52,958 bases of DNA from Planctomycetota bacterium (lineage in GTDB: Bacteria > Planctomycetota > UBA1135 > UBA2386). The stretch lies in the NCBI GenBank assembly GCA_947444055.1, contig CANEYR010000020.1, positions 1 to 52,958 on the forward strand, read 5' to 3'. The notes beneath the pieces were generated by a model that saw only the letters and a program-made list of their open reading frames with translations, made no database searches and was not told the origin of the DNA. Below are positions 16,610-25,017 of this stretch, in pieces; the first letter of the stretch is position 1; each line of letters starts with the position of its first letter. The position numbers and the translations under genes were made by a program.

Positions 16610-17803
16610 ATGAACCCACCCGCAGAACCACCTCGCAGCGACATCAATCGCGAGGTGCCGGTGGCGAAGCCCGGCGAGTTCCAGCCGCTGCAGATCGGGC
16701 CGCTGACGGTGTTCCCACCGATCGTGTTGGCGCCAATGGCCGGCATCACCAACGCGCCGTTCCGCACCTTGTGCCGACGCTTCTCGGCGGACCGCTGCCT
16801 CTACGTCAGCGAGATGATCACGGCCCGCGCGTTCATCGAACGGCATGCGCGCACCTTGCAGCTGGCGTCGTTCGGACCCGACGAACACACACGCAAGAGC
16901 ATCCAGCTGTATGGCACCAATCCGGACACGCTGGCGCAGGCGACGAAGCAGCTGGTCGAAGAACTGGGCGTGCACCACATCGACATGAACTTCGGTTGCC
17001 CGGTGCGCAAGGTGACCTCGGCGGGCGGCGGGGCCGCGATTCCCGTGCGCCCCAGGCTGCTACAGAAGATCGTGCGCAGCGTCGTGCGCAGCGCCGGGGC
17101 GGTGCCGGTGACGATCAAGTTTCGCAAGGGCATCGACGACTCGCTGCTGACATACCTCGACGCCGGCCGCATTGGCGAAGGCGAGGGTGCTCGCGCCGTC
17201 GCGCTGCACGCGCGCACCGCGGCTCAGCTCTATTCGGGGCAAGCCGATTGGAACGCGATCACGACACTGAAGGAGCACGTGCGCACCATCCCGGTGCTCG
17301 GCAACGGCGACATCTTCGAATGCTGGGACGCCCTGCGCATGCTGCGGCAGACGGGGTGCGATGGGGTCGTCGTCGGCCGCGGTTGCCTTGGCCGGCCGTG
17401 GTTGTTCGGCGAATTGTGCGCGGTCCTGACTGGGGAAGCACCGCCAAGCCCACCAGACCTCGGTGGCGTGCTCGACACGATGCGTGAGCATGGGCGGCTA
17501 CTGGCGGAGTTCTTCGGCGAGAAGGGCGGCATGCAGCAGATCCGCAAGTTCACCGGCTGGTATCTGAAGGGCTTCCCGGGCACCAAGAAGTTGCTGCCCG
17601 CCCTGCACCTCGTGAAGACTGTGGCCGAACTCGAAGAGCTGCTGGCGCAACTGCCGCGCGACGTTGCCTACCCGGAGATTGCGCTGCGCGCGCGACGGTG
17701 CAAAGACGGCAGCACGCAGACGGTGTCGCTGCCCGAGGGCTTTCTCACCGCCCGCGACGAAGACTGCACGATTGAAGACCCGGCGGAAATGGACGGCGGC
17801 TGA
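16610..17803 (+). CDS. dusB: tRNA-dihydrouridine synthase, DusB type
   Basis: The product is 397 residues. It has the TIM-barrel FMN enzyme blocks: PPIVLAPMAGITNAPFR, YVSEMITARAF, IQLYGTNPDTLAQA, IDMNFGCPVRKVTS with the catalytic Cys, VTIKFRKGIDDS, ALHARTAAQLYSG, IPVLGNGDIFECWDA and DGVVVGRGCLGRPW. It reduces uridine in the D loop of tRNAs with NADPH. The N-terminal 25 residues are an extension of no known role. The C-terminal helical domain (MQQIRKFTGWYLKGFPG) is present. It lies just after tRNA-Leu on the same strand. Confidence 0.95.
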   Translation: MNPPAEPPRSDINREVPVAKPGEFQPLQIGPLTVFPPIVLAPMAGITNAPFRTLCRRFSADRCLYVSEMITARAFIERHARTLQLASFGPDEHTRKSIQLYGTNPDTLAQATKQLVEELGVHHIDMNFGCPVRKVTSAGGGAAIPVRPRLLQKIVRSVVRSAGAVPVTIKFRKGIDDSLLTYLDAGRIGEGEGARAVALHARTAAQLYSGQADWNAITTLKEHVRTIPVLGNGDIFECWDALRMLRQTGCDGVVVGRGCLGRPWLFGELCAVLTGEAPPSPPDLGGVLDTMREHGRLLAEFFGEKGGMQQIRKFTGWYLKGFPGTKKLLPALHLVKTVAELEELLAQLPRDVAYPEIALRARRCKDGSTQTVSLPEGFLTARDEDCTIEDPAEMDGG

Positions 17804-17839
17804 ACCCGCGAGAATCTCGGCAGGCCTGTTGCGCGGTAG

Positions 17840-18169
17840 CTGCCGCGCGGAAACAACATCGCCACCCCAGACTTTGCGGACCTCTGCGATGCAGCGACAG
17901 CCGCGTGGGCACTGCAACATTTGGCGACGACCGACTCAGGCCAACTAGTGATCGAACCCGCCCCGTTCACGACCTGGCCGAAGGTGGCGACAGCCAGTGT
18001 CATCGCCAGCGCCGATCGCACCTTGGCGCCCGCCTGGGGCCGCCGCATGACCAGGCGCGTCCTGCAGGTGGAGCCGATCGAACTTGCGGCTGGCCACTGT
18101 CCGCACGTTTCCATGCCGAGTGACGTCGCTCGGTTGTTGGAACAACTCGCCGAGACTCACACGCGTTAG
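17840..18169 (+). pseudogene. C-terminal remnant of an alpha/beta hydrolase
   Basis: After an in-frame TAG at 17837 this frame reads NNIATPDFADLCDAATAAWA, then VATASVIASADRTLAPAWGR, then PIELAAGHCPHVSMPSDVAR and a stop at 18167-18169. The last two blocks look like the end of an alpha/beta hydrolase: a strand that carries the acid residue (ASADRTL), then the GH.PH..MP region with the catalytic His. No ATG and no N-terminal half with the nucleophile elbow are present, so it is a leftover. Confidence 0.45.
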
Positions 18170-18182
18170 GCGCGAGGCAAAC

Positions 18183-18686
18183 TCAGCAGCTTGGCGGACT
18201 GTCTGTCGCCAACTTCGCCAAGCGTCGCTCGTACTCCGCGAGCACTTCGACGACCACCACGACCGCCTCGGCGTCTGCCGCCAAGAGCTCGAGCGCTTCT
18301 TCAGCACCGTCGCGCAAGACCTGATCGAGGCAACTACGCACCCGCGCCGCCGCCCACCCGGTGACACGCCGCGCGGCGAGCTGATTCTGCGCCGACATCA
18401 ACCGCCCCAGGAACGCGCCGACGGATTCCGCATCGATCGCTTCCGCAAACTCTGGAACGACATCGCTGTCCCCAAGCTGGAGCGCCAACCGAGTGCGCGC
18501 CAGCACCCGTTCGCGCAGCAGGCGCCGTGCAATGGCGATCGAACCATCGACCCGCACCGTATCCGTCGCCCGCGCCGAGTCCGTCCGCGGCGGCGCTGCC
18601 TTGCGCTCGGACCGCTGTTCCGCCGCCCGACCGGCGAAGCCGCCAGAGGCCGAAACAGGTGTCGTGCTTTGCAGCGAATCAGCCAT
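18183..18686 (-). CDS. hypothetical alanine-rich helical protein, 167 aa
   Basis: From ATG 18686 the protein starts MADSLQSTTPVSASGGF, a low-complexity polar segment of about 50 residues. A predicted helical region follows (DGSIAIARRLLRERVLARTR, later LGRLMSAQNQLAARRVTGWA and EALELLAADAEAVVVVVEVL). No motif names it. Fields of Arg, Ala and Glu suggest coiled helices. The gene diverges from the Kelch gene at 18829. The frame beyond 18686 to 18896 has no support. Confidence 0.55.
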   Translation of the reverse strand: MADSLQSTTPVSASGGFAGRAAEQRSERKAAPPRTDSARATDTVRVDGSIAIARRLLRERVLARTRLALQLGDSDVVPEFAEAIDAESVGAFLGRLMSAQNQLAARRVTGWAAARVRSCLDQVLRDGAEEALELLAADAEAVVVVVEVLAEYERRLAKLATDSPPSC

Positions 18687-18828
18687 GCGAACGTGTCCAT
18701 TCTCATTCTCGGACGAACACGGCGACACTTGAGGATGTCCCCTGGCCCAGCGGCACGTTCCCGCCTCGCTGCTACGCTTCTCCGACCTTCCGCGGTTTCG
18801 ATGGAAGGCCACCCAACGGAACGCACCC

Positions 18829-20376
18829 ATGCTCGCACGTTGCTCTCTCGCCGTTCTCATCCTCGCTGCCTCGGCCTTCGCGCAAAACGACTTCAACTAC
18901 GACAAGTTGACGTCAGGTCGCCTTGGCAGCCCCCTCAACCTGCAAGTCAACAGCGCTCCCCCAGGCCAGATCATCCTGTTCGTGGCCTCAACCAACGCGG
19001 GCCCCACACCGCTCGCCTTCGTCGACCCGATCGACCCACGTTTGCTGCAAGTCGGCACCGACCTGTTGAGCGCGTTGACAGTGCAGGTCACGTCACCTGC
19101 CGGCGGCGCCAACTACTCGCTGACCCCGCCGCTGGACCCGGCGTTGAACGCGTTCGAATTGCACTGGCAGACCGTGACGCTGACGCTCGGCTCGCCGTTC
19201 TTTGGCCAAATCAGCAACGACGTCGTCACGATGCTCGGCATGCCGGACACGGGCGTGATAGCCCCGGCGACGCTGGCGAATGCGCGCGGCTTTGCGGCGA
19301 GCCTGGTCGATCGCAACAACAACGGCGGCCAAGGTGACGTGCTGATCGTCGGCGGCGGCGCTGGCACGCTGACCTCGGCGACCGGCTTGGCCTCGTCCGA
19401 ACTGTGGGACTTCCGTCACATGCAGCGCTCGGCAGGCCCGACGATGAGCACCGCGCGCGCGCTGCATCTCGCGGTGCGTCTTGCGGACGATCGGGTGTTG
19501 ATCGTCGGTGGCGCCGATGCAACAGGTGCAACGCTGGCATCGTGTGAAATCTACGACCCCAACACCAACAGCTTCGCCCCCACCGGCAGCATGGGCACCC
19601 CGCGCGTCCTGCACGCGGCCTGCTTGCTTGCCGATGGCCGCGTGATGGTCGCTGGGGGCACCTCCACGTTGCAGCCAGACGTCGTTGCCGCCATCACCGC
19701 CACGCTGAGTTCGGTTGAGATCTGGAGCCCGCTCACCGGCACTTGGTCTGGAGCCAATTCGCTGGCCGCCGTTCGCCTCGCCCCAGCGCTGACGCGGTTG
19801 TCGAACAACCAGGTCATGGTGTCGGGCGGCGTGCAGGTCAGCTTCCTGTTCGGCATTCCGATCGCGGCTGCCAGCACGACCAACGTGCAACGCTGGAACC
19901 CCGGTACGGGCACCTGGACCGGCGGAGCCAACATGAGCCAAGGCCGCGCCGGGCATCACTACAACCAAGTGACGCTGGCGGATGGCCGCGTGCTGATGAC
20001 GGGCGGCGTCAACGTGCCAAGCCTGCTGAACGCGACGGCGGCGGCGCCCATTGCAGGCGCTGAGGTCTACAACCCAACCAGCAACAGCTGGGCGACTGTC
20101 AACATGCCGAGCGTGCGCGCGCTGCACAGTGCCACACGCCTTGCGGACGGCCGCGTGGTCGTCGCTGGCGGCTCGCAGGGCACCCTGCTAGCACCGATCT
20201 CGATCGCCAACGTCGAAGTGTTCAACCCGGCGACCAACACGTGGGCTGTGGCAGCGCCCCTCAGTGGCCCACGCGCGAGCCATGTTGCAGAACTGCTTCC
20301 CGATGGCCTGCTGGTGCTGTTTGGCGGCCAAGGTGCGACGACGACCGTCAACACGATCGAAACGCTGCGGTTCTGA
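18829..20376 (+). CDS. secreted Kelch-repeat protein, 515 aa
   Basis: A signal peptide (SLAVLILAASAFAQ) is followed by an N-terminal beta domain of about 120 residues. Five to six Kelch units come next, each with ADGRV/ADDRV, a hydrophobic strand and a GG pair (DRVLIVGGA, GRVMVAGGT, GRVLMTGGV, GRVVVAGGS, DGLLVLFGGQ), then E.Y.P.TN.W. These repeats form a galactose-oxidase-like beta-propeller used for binding carbohydrates or proteins. No copper ligands of galactose oxidase are visible, so a binding role is more likely than catalysis. It is exported. It runs toward the FAH-family gene and is separated from it by 40 bases. Confidence 0.88.
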   Translation: MLARCSLAVLILAASAFAQNDFNYDKLTSGRLGSPLNLQVNSAPPGQIILFVASTNAGPTPLAFVDPIDPRLLQVGTDLLSALTVQVTSPAGGANYSLTPPLDPALNAFELHWQTVTLTLGSPFFGQISNDVVTMLGMPDTGVIAPATLANARGFAASLVDRNNNGGQGDVLIVGGGAGTLTSATGLASSELWDFRHMQRSAGPTMSTARALHLAVRLADDRVLIVGGADATGATLASCEIYDPNTNSFAPTGSMGTPRVLHAACLLADGRVMVAGGTSTLQPDVVAAITATLSSVEIWSPLTGTWSGANSLAAVRLAPALTRLSNNQVMVSGGVQVSFLFGIPIAAASTTNVQRWNPGTGTWTGGANMSQGRAGHHYNQVTLADGRVLMTGGVNVPSLLNATAAAPIAGAEVYNPTSNSWATVNMPSVRALHSATRLADGRVVVAGGSQGTLLAPISIANVEVFNPATNTWAVAAPLSGPRASHVAELLPDGLLVLFGGQGATTTVNTIETLRF

Positions 20377-20416
20377 TCGCTTTGCACCCTGCCCGGCGAC
20401 GCCGCGACCCACCAGC

Positions 20417-21307
20417 TCAGCGCGGCTCTTCCTTCACCACCGGGTTGCGCAGCACGCCGAGTTTCTCGATCTCGACTTCCATCACATCGCCATGCACGAC
20501 TGGGCCAACCCCCTCGGGCGTGCCCATCGCGATGAGATCACCGGGGCGCAGGGTCGTGCATCTCGACATCGCGACCAGCGCCTGCTCGATCGAGAACACC
20601 ATGTCCTTGGTGCGCGCCGCCTGCTTGACGCTGCCGTTCACGCGCATCGTGATCTGCAGGTCCGATGCGTCGATCGCATCCGCTGGCACCACAAACGGGC
20701 CGAAGGGACAGAACGTGTCGAGCGACTTGCTGCGCAACCACGGGTACTTCTGGTCGCGGTCCGTGCCCTGCAGCTTGCGGGCGGTGACATCGTTCAGCAC
20801 CGTGTAGCCGGCGACCAGGGACAGGGCTGTGGCCGCCTCGACGTACTTGGCGCCGCGCGCTGATGGATCGGCAAAGCCGAGGATGAGCGCCAGTTCCGCT
20901 TCATGGTCGACGCGGGTCTCCAGCCAGTGCGGAATGACGACGGGCTCGCCATGTGCAACCAACGTGTCGGGCAGCTTGGCGAAGAAGATCGGCTCCTTCG
21001 GCGCCTCAGCCCCAAACTCCTTGGCGTGGGCCACGTAGTTCTTCGCCAAGCACAGGATCTTGCCGGGCTGCGGCACGGGCTTGAGCATGCGCCCCGGTGC
21101 GGCCATCGTCGGCGCCTTGGCCATGCGTGCCGCGAGATCGGCGGCGCGCAGCTCGCCGCGCGCCAGCAGTGTCGGCACGTCCAGCGGACCGAGATCGAAG
21201 AAGCGGGAGCTGCTCGGATCGACCGCGCCAAGATGGGCTGCACTGCCCTGCGCGAACCGGAACCACGCCGCCACCGCTGGCAATACCAGCGGCGCACTGC
21301 CTGTCAC
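20417..21307 (-). CDS. fumarylacetoacetate hydrolase family enzyme
   Basis: The product is 296 residues. The family core is clear: PGKILCLAKNYVAHAKEFG, EPIFFAKLPDTLVAHGEPVV, RVDHEAELALILGFAD with the metal-binding acids, GYTVLNDVTARKLQ, FCPFGPFVVPADAI, and LRPGDLIAMGTPEGVGPV. Such enzymes cleave or decarboxylate 2-oxo acids (acylpyruvases, 5-oxo-pentene-dioate decarboxylases) with Mg. GTG 21307 overlaps the stop of the upstream lipoprotein gene (GTGA). The open frame beyond it to 21652 only shadows that gene. Substrate is not predictable. Confidence 0.92.
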   Translation of the reverse strand: MTGSAPLVLPAVAAWFRFAQGSAAHLGAVDPSSSRFFDLGPLDVPTLLARGELRAADLAARMAKAPTMAAPGRMLKPVPQPGKILCLAKNYVAHAKEFGAEAPKEPIFFAKLPDTLVAHGEPVVIPHWLETRVDHEAELALILGFADPSARGAKYVEAATALSLVAGYTVLNDVTARKLQGTDRDQKYPWLRSKSLDTFCPFGPFVVPADAIDASDLQITMRVNGSVKQAARTKDMVFSIEQALVAMSRCTTLRPGDLIAMGTPEGVGPVVHGDVMEVEIEKLGVLRNPVVKEEPR

Positions 21308-23112
21308 TTGCACAACTCCAAGGCCGTCATCGCGTAGCAGGTGCACAACAGCGGCAGGCCTTCCATCCAGCGGTCGTTCTTGCTGTTCACCCAGGTGCCG
21401 TCCGCTTGCTGCAAGCTCTCGATGTGCGCGCGCAACGCCTTCTTCCAATCGATGTCGACCGTCTTGGCCACGGCCTTGGCATCGTCGCTGGGCGCTTTGG
21501 CGACCGGGACCTTGACCGTCGTCACCTTCGCCGCATCCAGGGCCTGCGCCAACACCATGTAGTAGTAGTAGAGGCCCTGGTACTTCACCTTCTCGCCCAT
21601 TGCCGGGTCGGTGCCAGGATTGACCGCCAGCGTCCAGTTCTCCTGGATCCACTTCGCCGCGGCTTGCACCCGCACATCGTCGCCCGGCACCCCGGCGAGC
21701 ATGTAGGACTTGAGCAGCGCGTAGGTCATTGAGCCGTAGCTGCGCGGCACCGACTTGCCATCGGGTTGCACGATGTAGCCAGCATTGCTGTTGCCGGGAT
21801 AATAGGAAGCGCCGCCGTCGTCGCCCGAGGTGGCATCGAGCACCACGCCTTCGTTGTCGAGATCCGGCACCTTGCCTTGGAAGTCATTCACCGACTTCAG
21901 GTTTTGCGTGCGCTGCAAGAACGTCAACGCCTTTTGGAAGGCCTCGTGGTCGGTCGTGAGTCCGGTCTCGCGCAGCGCCTGCAACGAGAAGTGCAAGTTG
22001 CTCAAGTCGCCGCGCTGGCTGTTGCCATAGCCGATTGAGCCGTAGTCGCGATCGCCCTTCTGGTAGCCGCCGTTCTCGCTGTTCTGAAAACCGAGAATGG
22101 CACGCTGGGCCTTCTGCAGCGCGGGCAGCGCTGAGGGGTCGCCCCAACGATGCAGCGCGCCGACCACCACACACGTCGTGTAGTTGGGGACTTGCTGACC
22201 GAAGGTGCCGTCTTCGTTTTGGCCCGCGAGCAACCAACGCAGCCCCTTCTCGATCGTCGCTTGCTCCTCCGCGGTGCGCAGCGCCTTCGGCTTGCACTGC
22301 AGCGCCAACAGGCCAAAGCCCGTCAGCGCCGGATCGGGGAACGTCTTGCCGCCCATCGTGACCGCGAACACGCCTTCCTGCTGTTGCCGCAGCAACCACG
22401 CCAGCGCTTTGGCTTGCACGGGCGACCACGCCGCGGCAGCGACGGCGGCGGCCGGATCCTGCGCACCGCCCGAGGACTTGTCGAGCGCCTTGTTGGCGAC
22501 CTGGCAAGCCACCAGCTGCACCAGCCCATCGGCGGCTTCGCCGTAGATCAGGCTGGTTGGCGACGCCACCCACGCCTTGCCCTTGGCTACCGCTGCCGCC
22601 CCAAGCTGCTGCGGGAAGACGTCGGCACGCACTTGCTCAAGCACGCTGGTGACTCGCTGATCAAAGCTCGCGACTTGCTGGCTGTTCTTGCCGAGCCATG
22701 CGCGCGCGCTATCGACCTCGGCACCGAACTGCGTTGCGTCCAGCGGCAACAGAGTCAGGGCCTGGACCACCCAAGCCGTCGCGTCGGCATCACCGAAGCT
22801 GCTGTCTTGCTTGCGCTGCGAAATCAGGAACTCGACCGAGCGCGAAACCGCTGGCACGTCGCCGGGGTAGTAGTAGCGGCGGTGGCACTTCGCCATCGCG
22901 GCCAGGATCTTGGCTGTCGCCACCACCGAGTCCCCACCGAGGGCGGGCAGGCGGTTGCTCTTGCTGTGATCGGTCAGGACATCGATCAACGTGTCGACAT
23001 CCTCCTTGTAGATCGTGCCCTTCTTGCGGACGGGCGAGGCCGCGACCTGGCAGCTGGCGAGCGACGGCGTGAGAAGGGCGAGACCGAGAGCACCAAGAAG
23101 CAGCTTATTCAT
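21304..23112 (-). CDS. lipoprotein with prenyltransferase/squalene-oxidase repeats
   Basis: The product is 602 residues. LLLGALGLALLTPSLASC is a signal peptide with a lipobox (LASC), so a lipid anchor is likely. The body has alpha-toroid repeats with a QxxDGxxG element: QNEDGTFGQQVPNYTT, NSENGGYQKGDRDYGSIGYG and QQADGTWVNSKNDRW. FALLKSY/YALLKSY-like helices lie between them. In Planctomycetota, proteins of this sort act outside the cytoplasm and are not true cyclases. The DxDD motif of squalene-hopene cyclase is absent. Role unknown. It is coupled to the FAH-family gene by a four-base overlap. Confidence 0.82.
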   Translation of the reverse strand: MNKLLLGALGLALLTPSLASCQVAASPVRKKGTIYKEDVDTLIDVLTDHSKSNRLPALGGDSVVATAKILAAMAKCHRRYYYPGDVPAVSRSVEFLISQRKQDSSFGDADATAWVVQALTLLPLDATQFGAEVDSARAWLGKNSQQVASFDQRVTSVLEQVRADVFPQQLGAAAVAKGKAWVASPTSLIYGEAADGLVQLVACQVANKALDKSSGGAQDPAAAVAAAAWSPVQAKALAWLLRQQQEGVFAVTMGGKTFPDPALTGFGLLALQCKPKALRTAEEQATIEKGLRWLLAGQNEDGTFGQQVPNYTTCVVVGALHRWGDPSALPALQKAQRAILGFQNSENGGYQKGDRDYGSIGYGNSQRGDLSNLHFSLQALRETGLTTDHEAFQKALTFLQRTQNLKSVNDFQGKVPDLDNEGVVLDATSGDDGGASYYPGNSNAGYIVQPDGKSVPRSYGSMTYALLKSYMLAGVPGDDVRVQAAAKWIQENWTLAVNPGTDPAMGEKVKYQGLYYYYMVLAQALDAAKVTTVKVPVAKAPSDDAKAVAKTVDIDWKKALRAHIESLQQADGTWVNSKNDRWMEGLPLLCTCYAMTALELCK

Positions 23113-23228
23113 GACAGCGGAGCGGCAGGTTAGGTCCGGCCGGACTGGCAACCAAACGGAAAGGCCCTTGCCGGGGTTCACCAGTCTCATGACGGGGCTA
23201 GGCGTCGAGCCCGAGGTAGCGCGATGCC

Positions 23229-24002
23229 GTGACGACGGTATCCTTCTCCGCCCCCATGTTCCGCGATCGGACCGTCTCGCTCGTCATTCCTGCCTACAAC
23301 GAGGAAGTGACGATCCGCCAAGTGGTCGAGGAGTTTCGCAAGGAACCACACCTCGACGAGATTGTCGTCGTCGACAACAACTGCAAAGATCGCACGGCGG
23401 AGTATGCGGCGGCAGCGGGTGCGCGGGTCGTGGCCGAGAACAAACCAGGGTATGGGTCGGCACTGCTGGCCGGCATGACCGCCGCCAAGGGCGACATCCT
23501 GGTGCTGGTCGAGGCCGATGGCAGTTTCCGCGCGCGCGACGTGGTCAAGCTGCTCGTGTACCTGGATGACGCCGGCATGGTGATGGGAACGCGAACGACC
23601 AGGCAGATGGTCCAGCAGGGCGCCAACATGCGATTCCTGCTGCGCTGGGGAAACGTCTTCATGGCGAAGTTCCTCCAGGTGTGCTGGATGCGGCCTTCGG
23701 AACCTCGTTTCACCGACGTCGGATGCACGTTCCGCGCCTTGACCAAGGTGACGTTCGAGAAGATCCGTCATCGGCTGTCCCAAGCTGGCCCGGCGTTTTC
23801 CCCCGAGATGATGTGCGCCGCCTTGCAGGAACGCTGCCGCATCATCGAGGTGCCGGTGACGTACTCGCCACGCATGGGCGGTGAGTCCAAACACTCAGAC
23901 ACGTTTCTTCGCCAGGCGAAGACGGCGTTGAAGATGTTCCGCACGATCTGTCGCAAACGCTTCCTCGAACGCGGTGCGCCCAAGTCGCCGCCCGCGAGTT
24001 GA
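23229..24002 (+). CDS. glycosyltransferase family 2, polyprenyl-phosphate sugar type
   Basis: The product is 257 residues. LVIPAYNEEVTIRQVVEEF opens a GT-A fold, VVDNNCKDRTAEYA follows, and LVLVEADGSFRARDVVKLL holds the acidic metal site (EADG where DADG is usual). TDVGCTFRALTKVTFEKI resembles DPM1/DPMS-like enzymes that load a sugar on polyprenyl phosphate. No C-terminal membrane helix is present. It starts at GTG 23229, or ATG 23256. It is followed at once by a SAM methyltransferase gene with an overlapping stop and start (TTGA), so the two probably work together on surface glycans. Confidence 0.9.
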   Translation: MTTVSFSAPMFRDRTVSLVIPAYNEEVTIRQVVEEFRKEPHLDEIVVVDNNCKDRTAEYAAAAGARVVAENKPGYGSALLAGMTAAKGDILVLVEADGSFRARDVVKLLVYLDDAGMVMGTRTTRQMVQQGANMRFLLRWGNVFMAKFLQVCWMRPSEPRFTDVGCTFRALTKVTFEKIRHRLSQAGPAFSPEMMCAALQERCRIIEVPVTYSPRMGGESKHSDTFLRQAKTALKMFRTICRKRFLERGAPKSPPAS

Positions 24003-24919
24003 GCGACATGCCGACGCCCAAAAGCCCGCATTCGGCCGAAGTCACTCGCTGCCAACTGTGCGGGAGTGAGGACCGCGATCTGAAGTTCCAAGACGGCCCG
24101 TTCCAGGTGCTGACCTGCCGCGGCTGCGGACTCGTCTACGTGACGCCGCGGTTGCAGGGGCAAGCACTGGTCGCGGTCTACGACGAGAACTACTGGCGCA
24201 GCAACAACCCGAAGGCCCGTGGTTACGCCGACTACGCCCGCGAGGCAGCGCTCTATCTCAAGACCTTCGAGAAGCGCATGCGGCTGGTGTCCCGGCACCT
24301 GCCGACGACGGCGCGCATTCTCGATGTCGGCTGCGCCGCTGGTTACTTCCTGCGCATCGCGCAGCAGCACGGCCACGATGTGCACGGCGTCGAGATGTCC
24401 GCCGCCATCGCGGTCGAAGCGGTGAAGGCGCTTGGCGCTGAGCGTGTGCATATCGGCACGTTGGAAGCAGCGATCACCGCCAAGCACCACGCCGCCGAGT
24501 CGTTCGACATGGTGACGCTGTGGGACGTCATCGAACACGTTCCCGATCCGCAATCGCTGCTACGAACGATCCGCACGCTGATCAAGCCAGGCGGCAGGTT
24601 GCTGCTAGAGACCCAGAACGTGGGGTCGCGCTGGGCTCGGCTCTTGGGCAAGCGCTGGCACCACTACAAACACGACGAGCATCTCTACCACTTCGACCCG
24701 CAGACCATTCGCCGACTGCTCACCGACTCCGGCTTTGCTGTGCACGAAGTGGGGACGGCGTATGCGGGCAAGTACGTGTCGTTCGGCTTCCTGGCGGAGC
24801 GCGCCGGTCGACTTGGCCGCATTCCAGGCTTGCTGGCGAAGCCGCTGGGCTTGCTGCGGGCGTGCAACGTCTACATCAACCCGCAGGACGAAATCATCGT
24901 CATCGCCGAACCGCGCTAG
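23999..24919 (+). CDS. class I SAM-dependent methyltransferase
   Basis: The product is 306 residues. A zinc-like pair of CxxC motifs opens it (CQLCGSEDRDLKFQ, then LTCRGCGLVYVTPR). The SAM site ILDVGCAAGYFLRIAQQHG follows at about 100. Then come VTLWDVIEHVPDP and KPGGRLLLETQNVGS. The first Cys pair and the VTPR block are typical of methyltransferases of sugar or lipid surface pathways. The start is TTG 23999 with a four-base overlap, or ATG 24008. It is the second gene of an operon with the GT2 gene. The substrate is unknown. Confidence 0.92.
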   Translation: MSDMPTPKSPHSAEVTRCQLCGSEDRDLKFQDGPFQVLTCRGCGLVYVTPRLQGQALVAVYDENYWRSNNPKARGYADYAREAALYLKTFEKRMRLVSRHLPTTARILDVGCAAGYFLRIAQQHGHDVHGVEMSAAIAVEAVKALGAERVHIGTLEAAITAKHHAAESFDMVTLWDVIEHVPDPQSLLRTIRTLIKPGGRLLLETQNVGSRWARLLGKRWHHYKHDEHLYHFDPQTIRRLLTDSGFAVHEVGTAYAGKYVSFGFLAERAGRLGRIPGLLAKPLGLLRACNVYINPQDEIIVIAEPR

Positions 24920-24962
24920 CGCGCCCCGGCGACGAGATCGAGCTACTTGCCGTTCGCCGCGT

Positions 24963-25004
24963 CCTTCGGGGCATCCTTCGGGGCATCCTTCGGGGCATCC
25001 TTCG
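24963..25004 (+). repeat. 12-bp tandem repeat, about 3.5 copies
   Basis: CCTTCGGGGCAT repeats at 24963, 24975 and 24987, with a partial copy at 24999. Read on the minus strand in frame with the coiled-coil gene it encodes the units KDAP KDAP KDAP, but it lies behind that gene's TAG stop. Confidence 0.9.
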
Positions 25005-25017
25005 ACGCCTCTTCGCG

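Noticed and set aside
16900..17300. Long minus frames in dusB as a second gene
   Set aside because: They mirror the dusB codons and show no domain.
17826..17853. GCGCGG/CCGCGC palindrome after dusB as a terminator
   Set aside because: Only a 6-bp stem with no T-run on either side.
18084..19337. 417-residue frame on the plus strand
   Set aside because: It crosses the hypothetical gene at 18183 and the Kelch gene and is Arg/Pro/His-rich. The Kelch frame has a signal peptide and repeats.
24963..25004. CRISPR-like array from the repeat at 24963
   Set aside because: The 12-bp units are contiguous and have no spacers. They encode KDAP in frame with the neighbouring gene.
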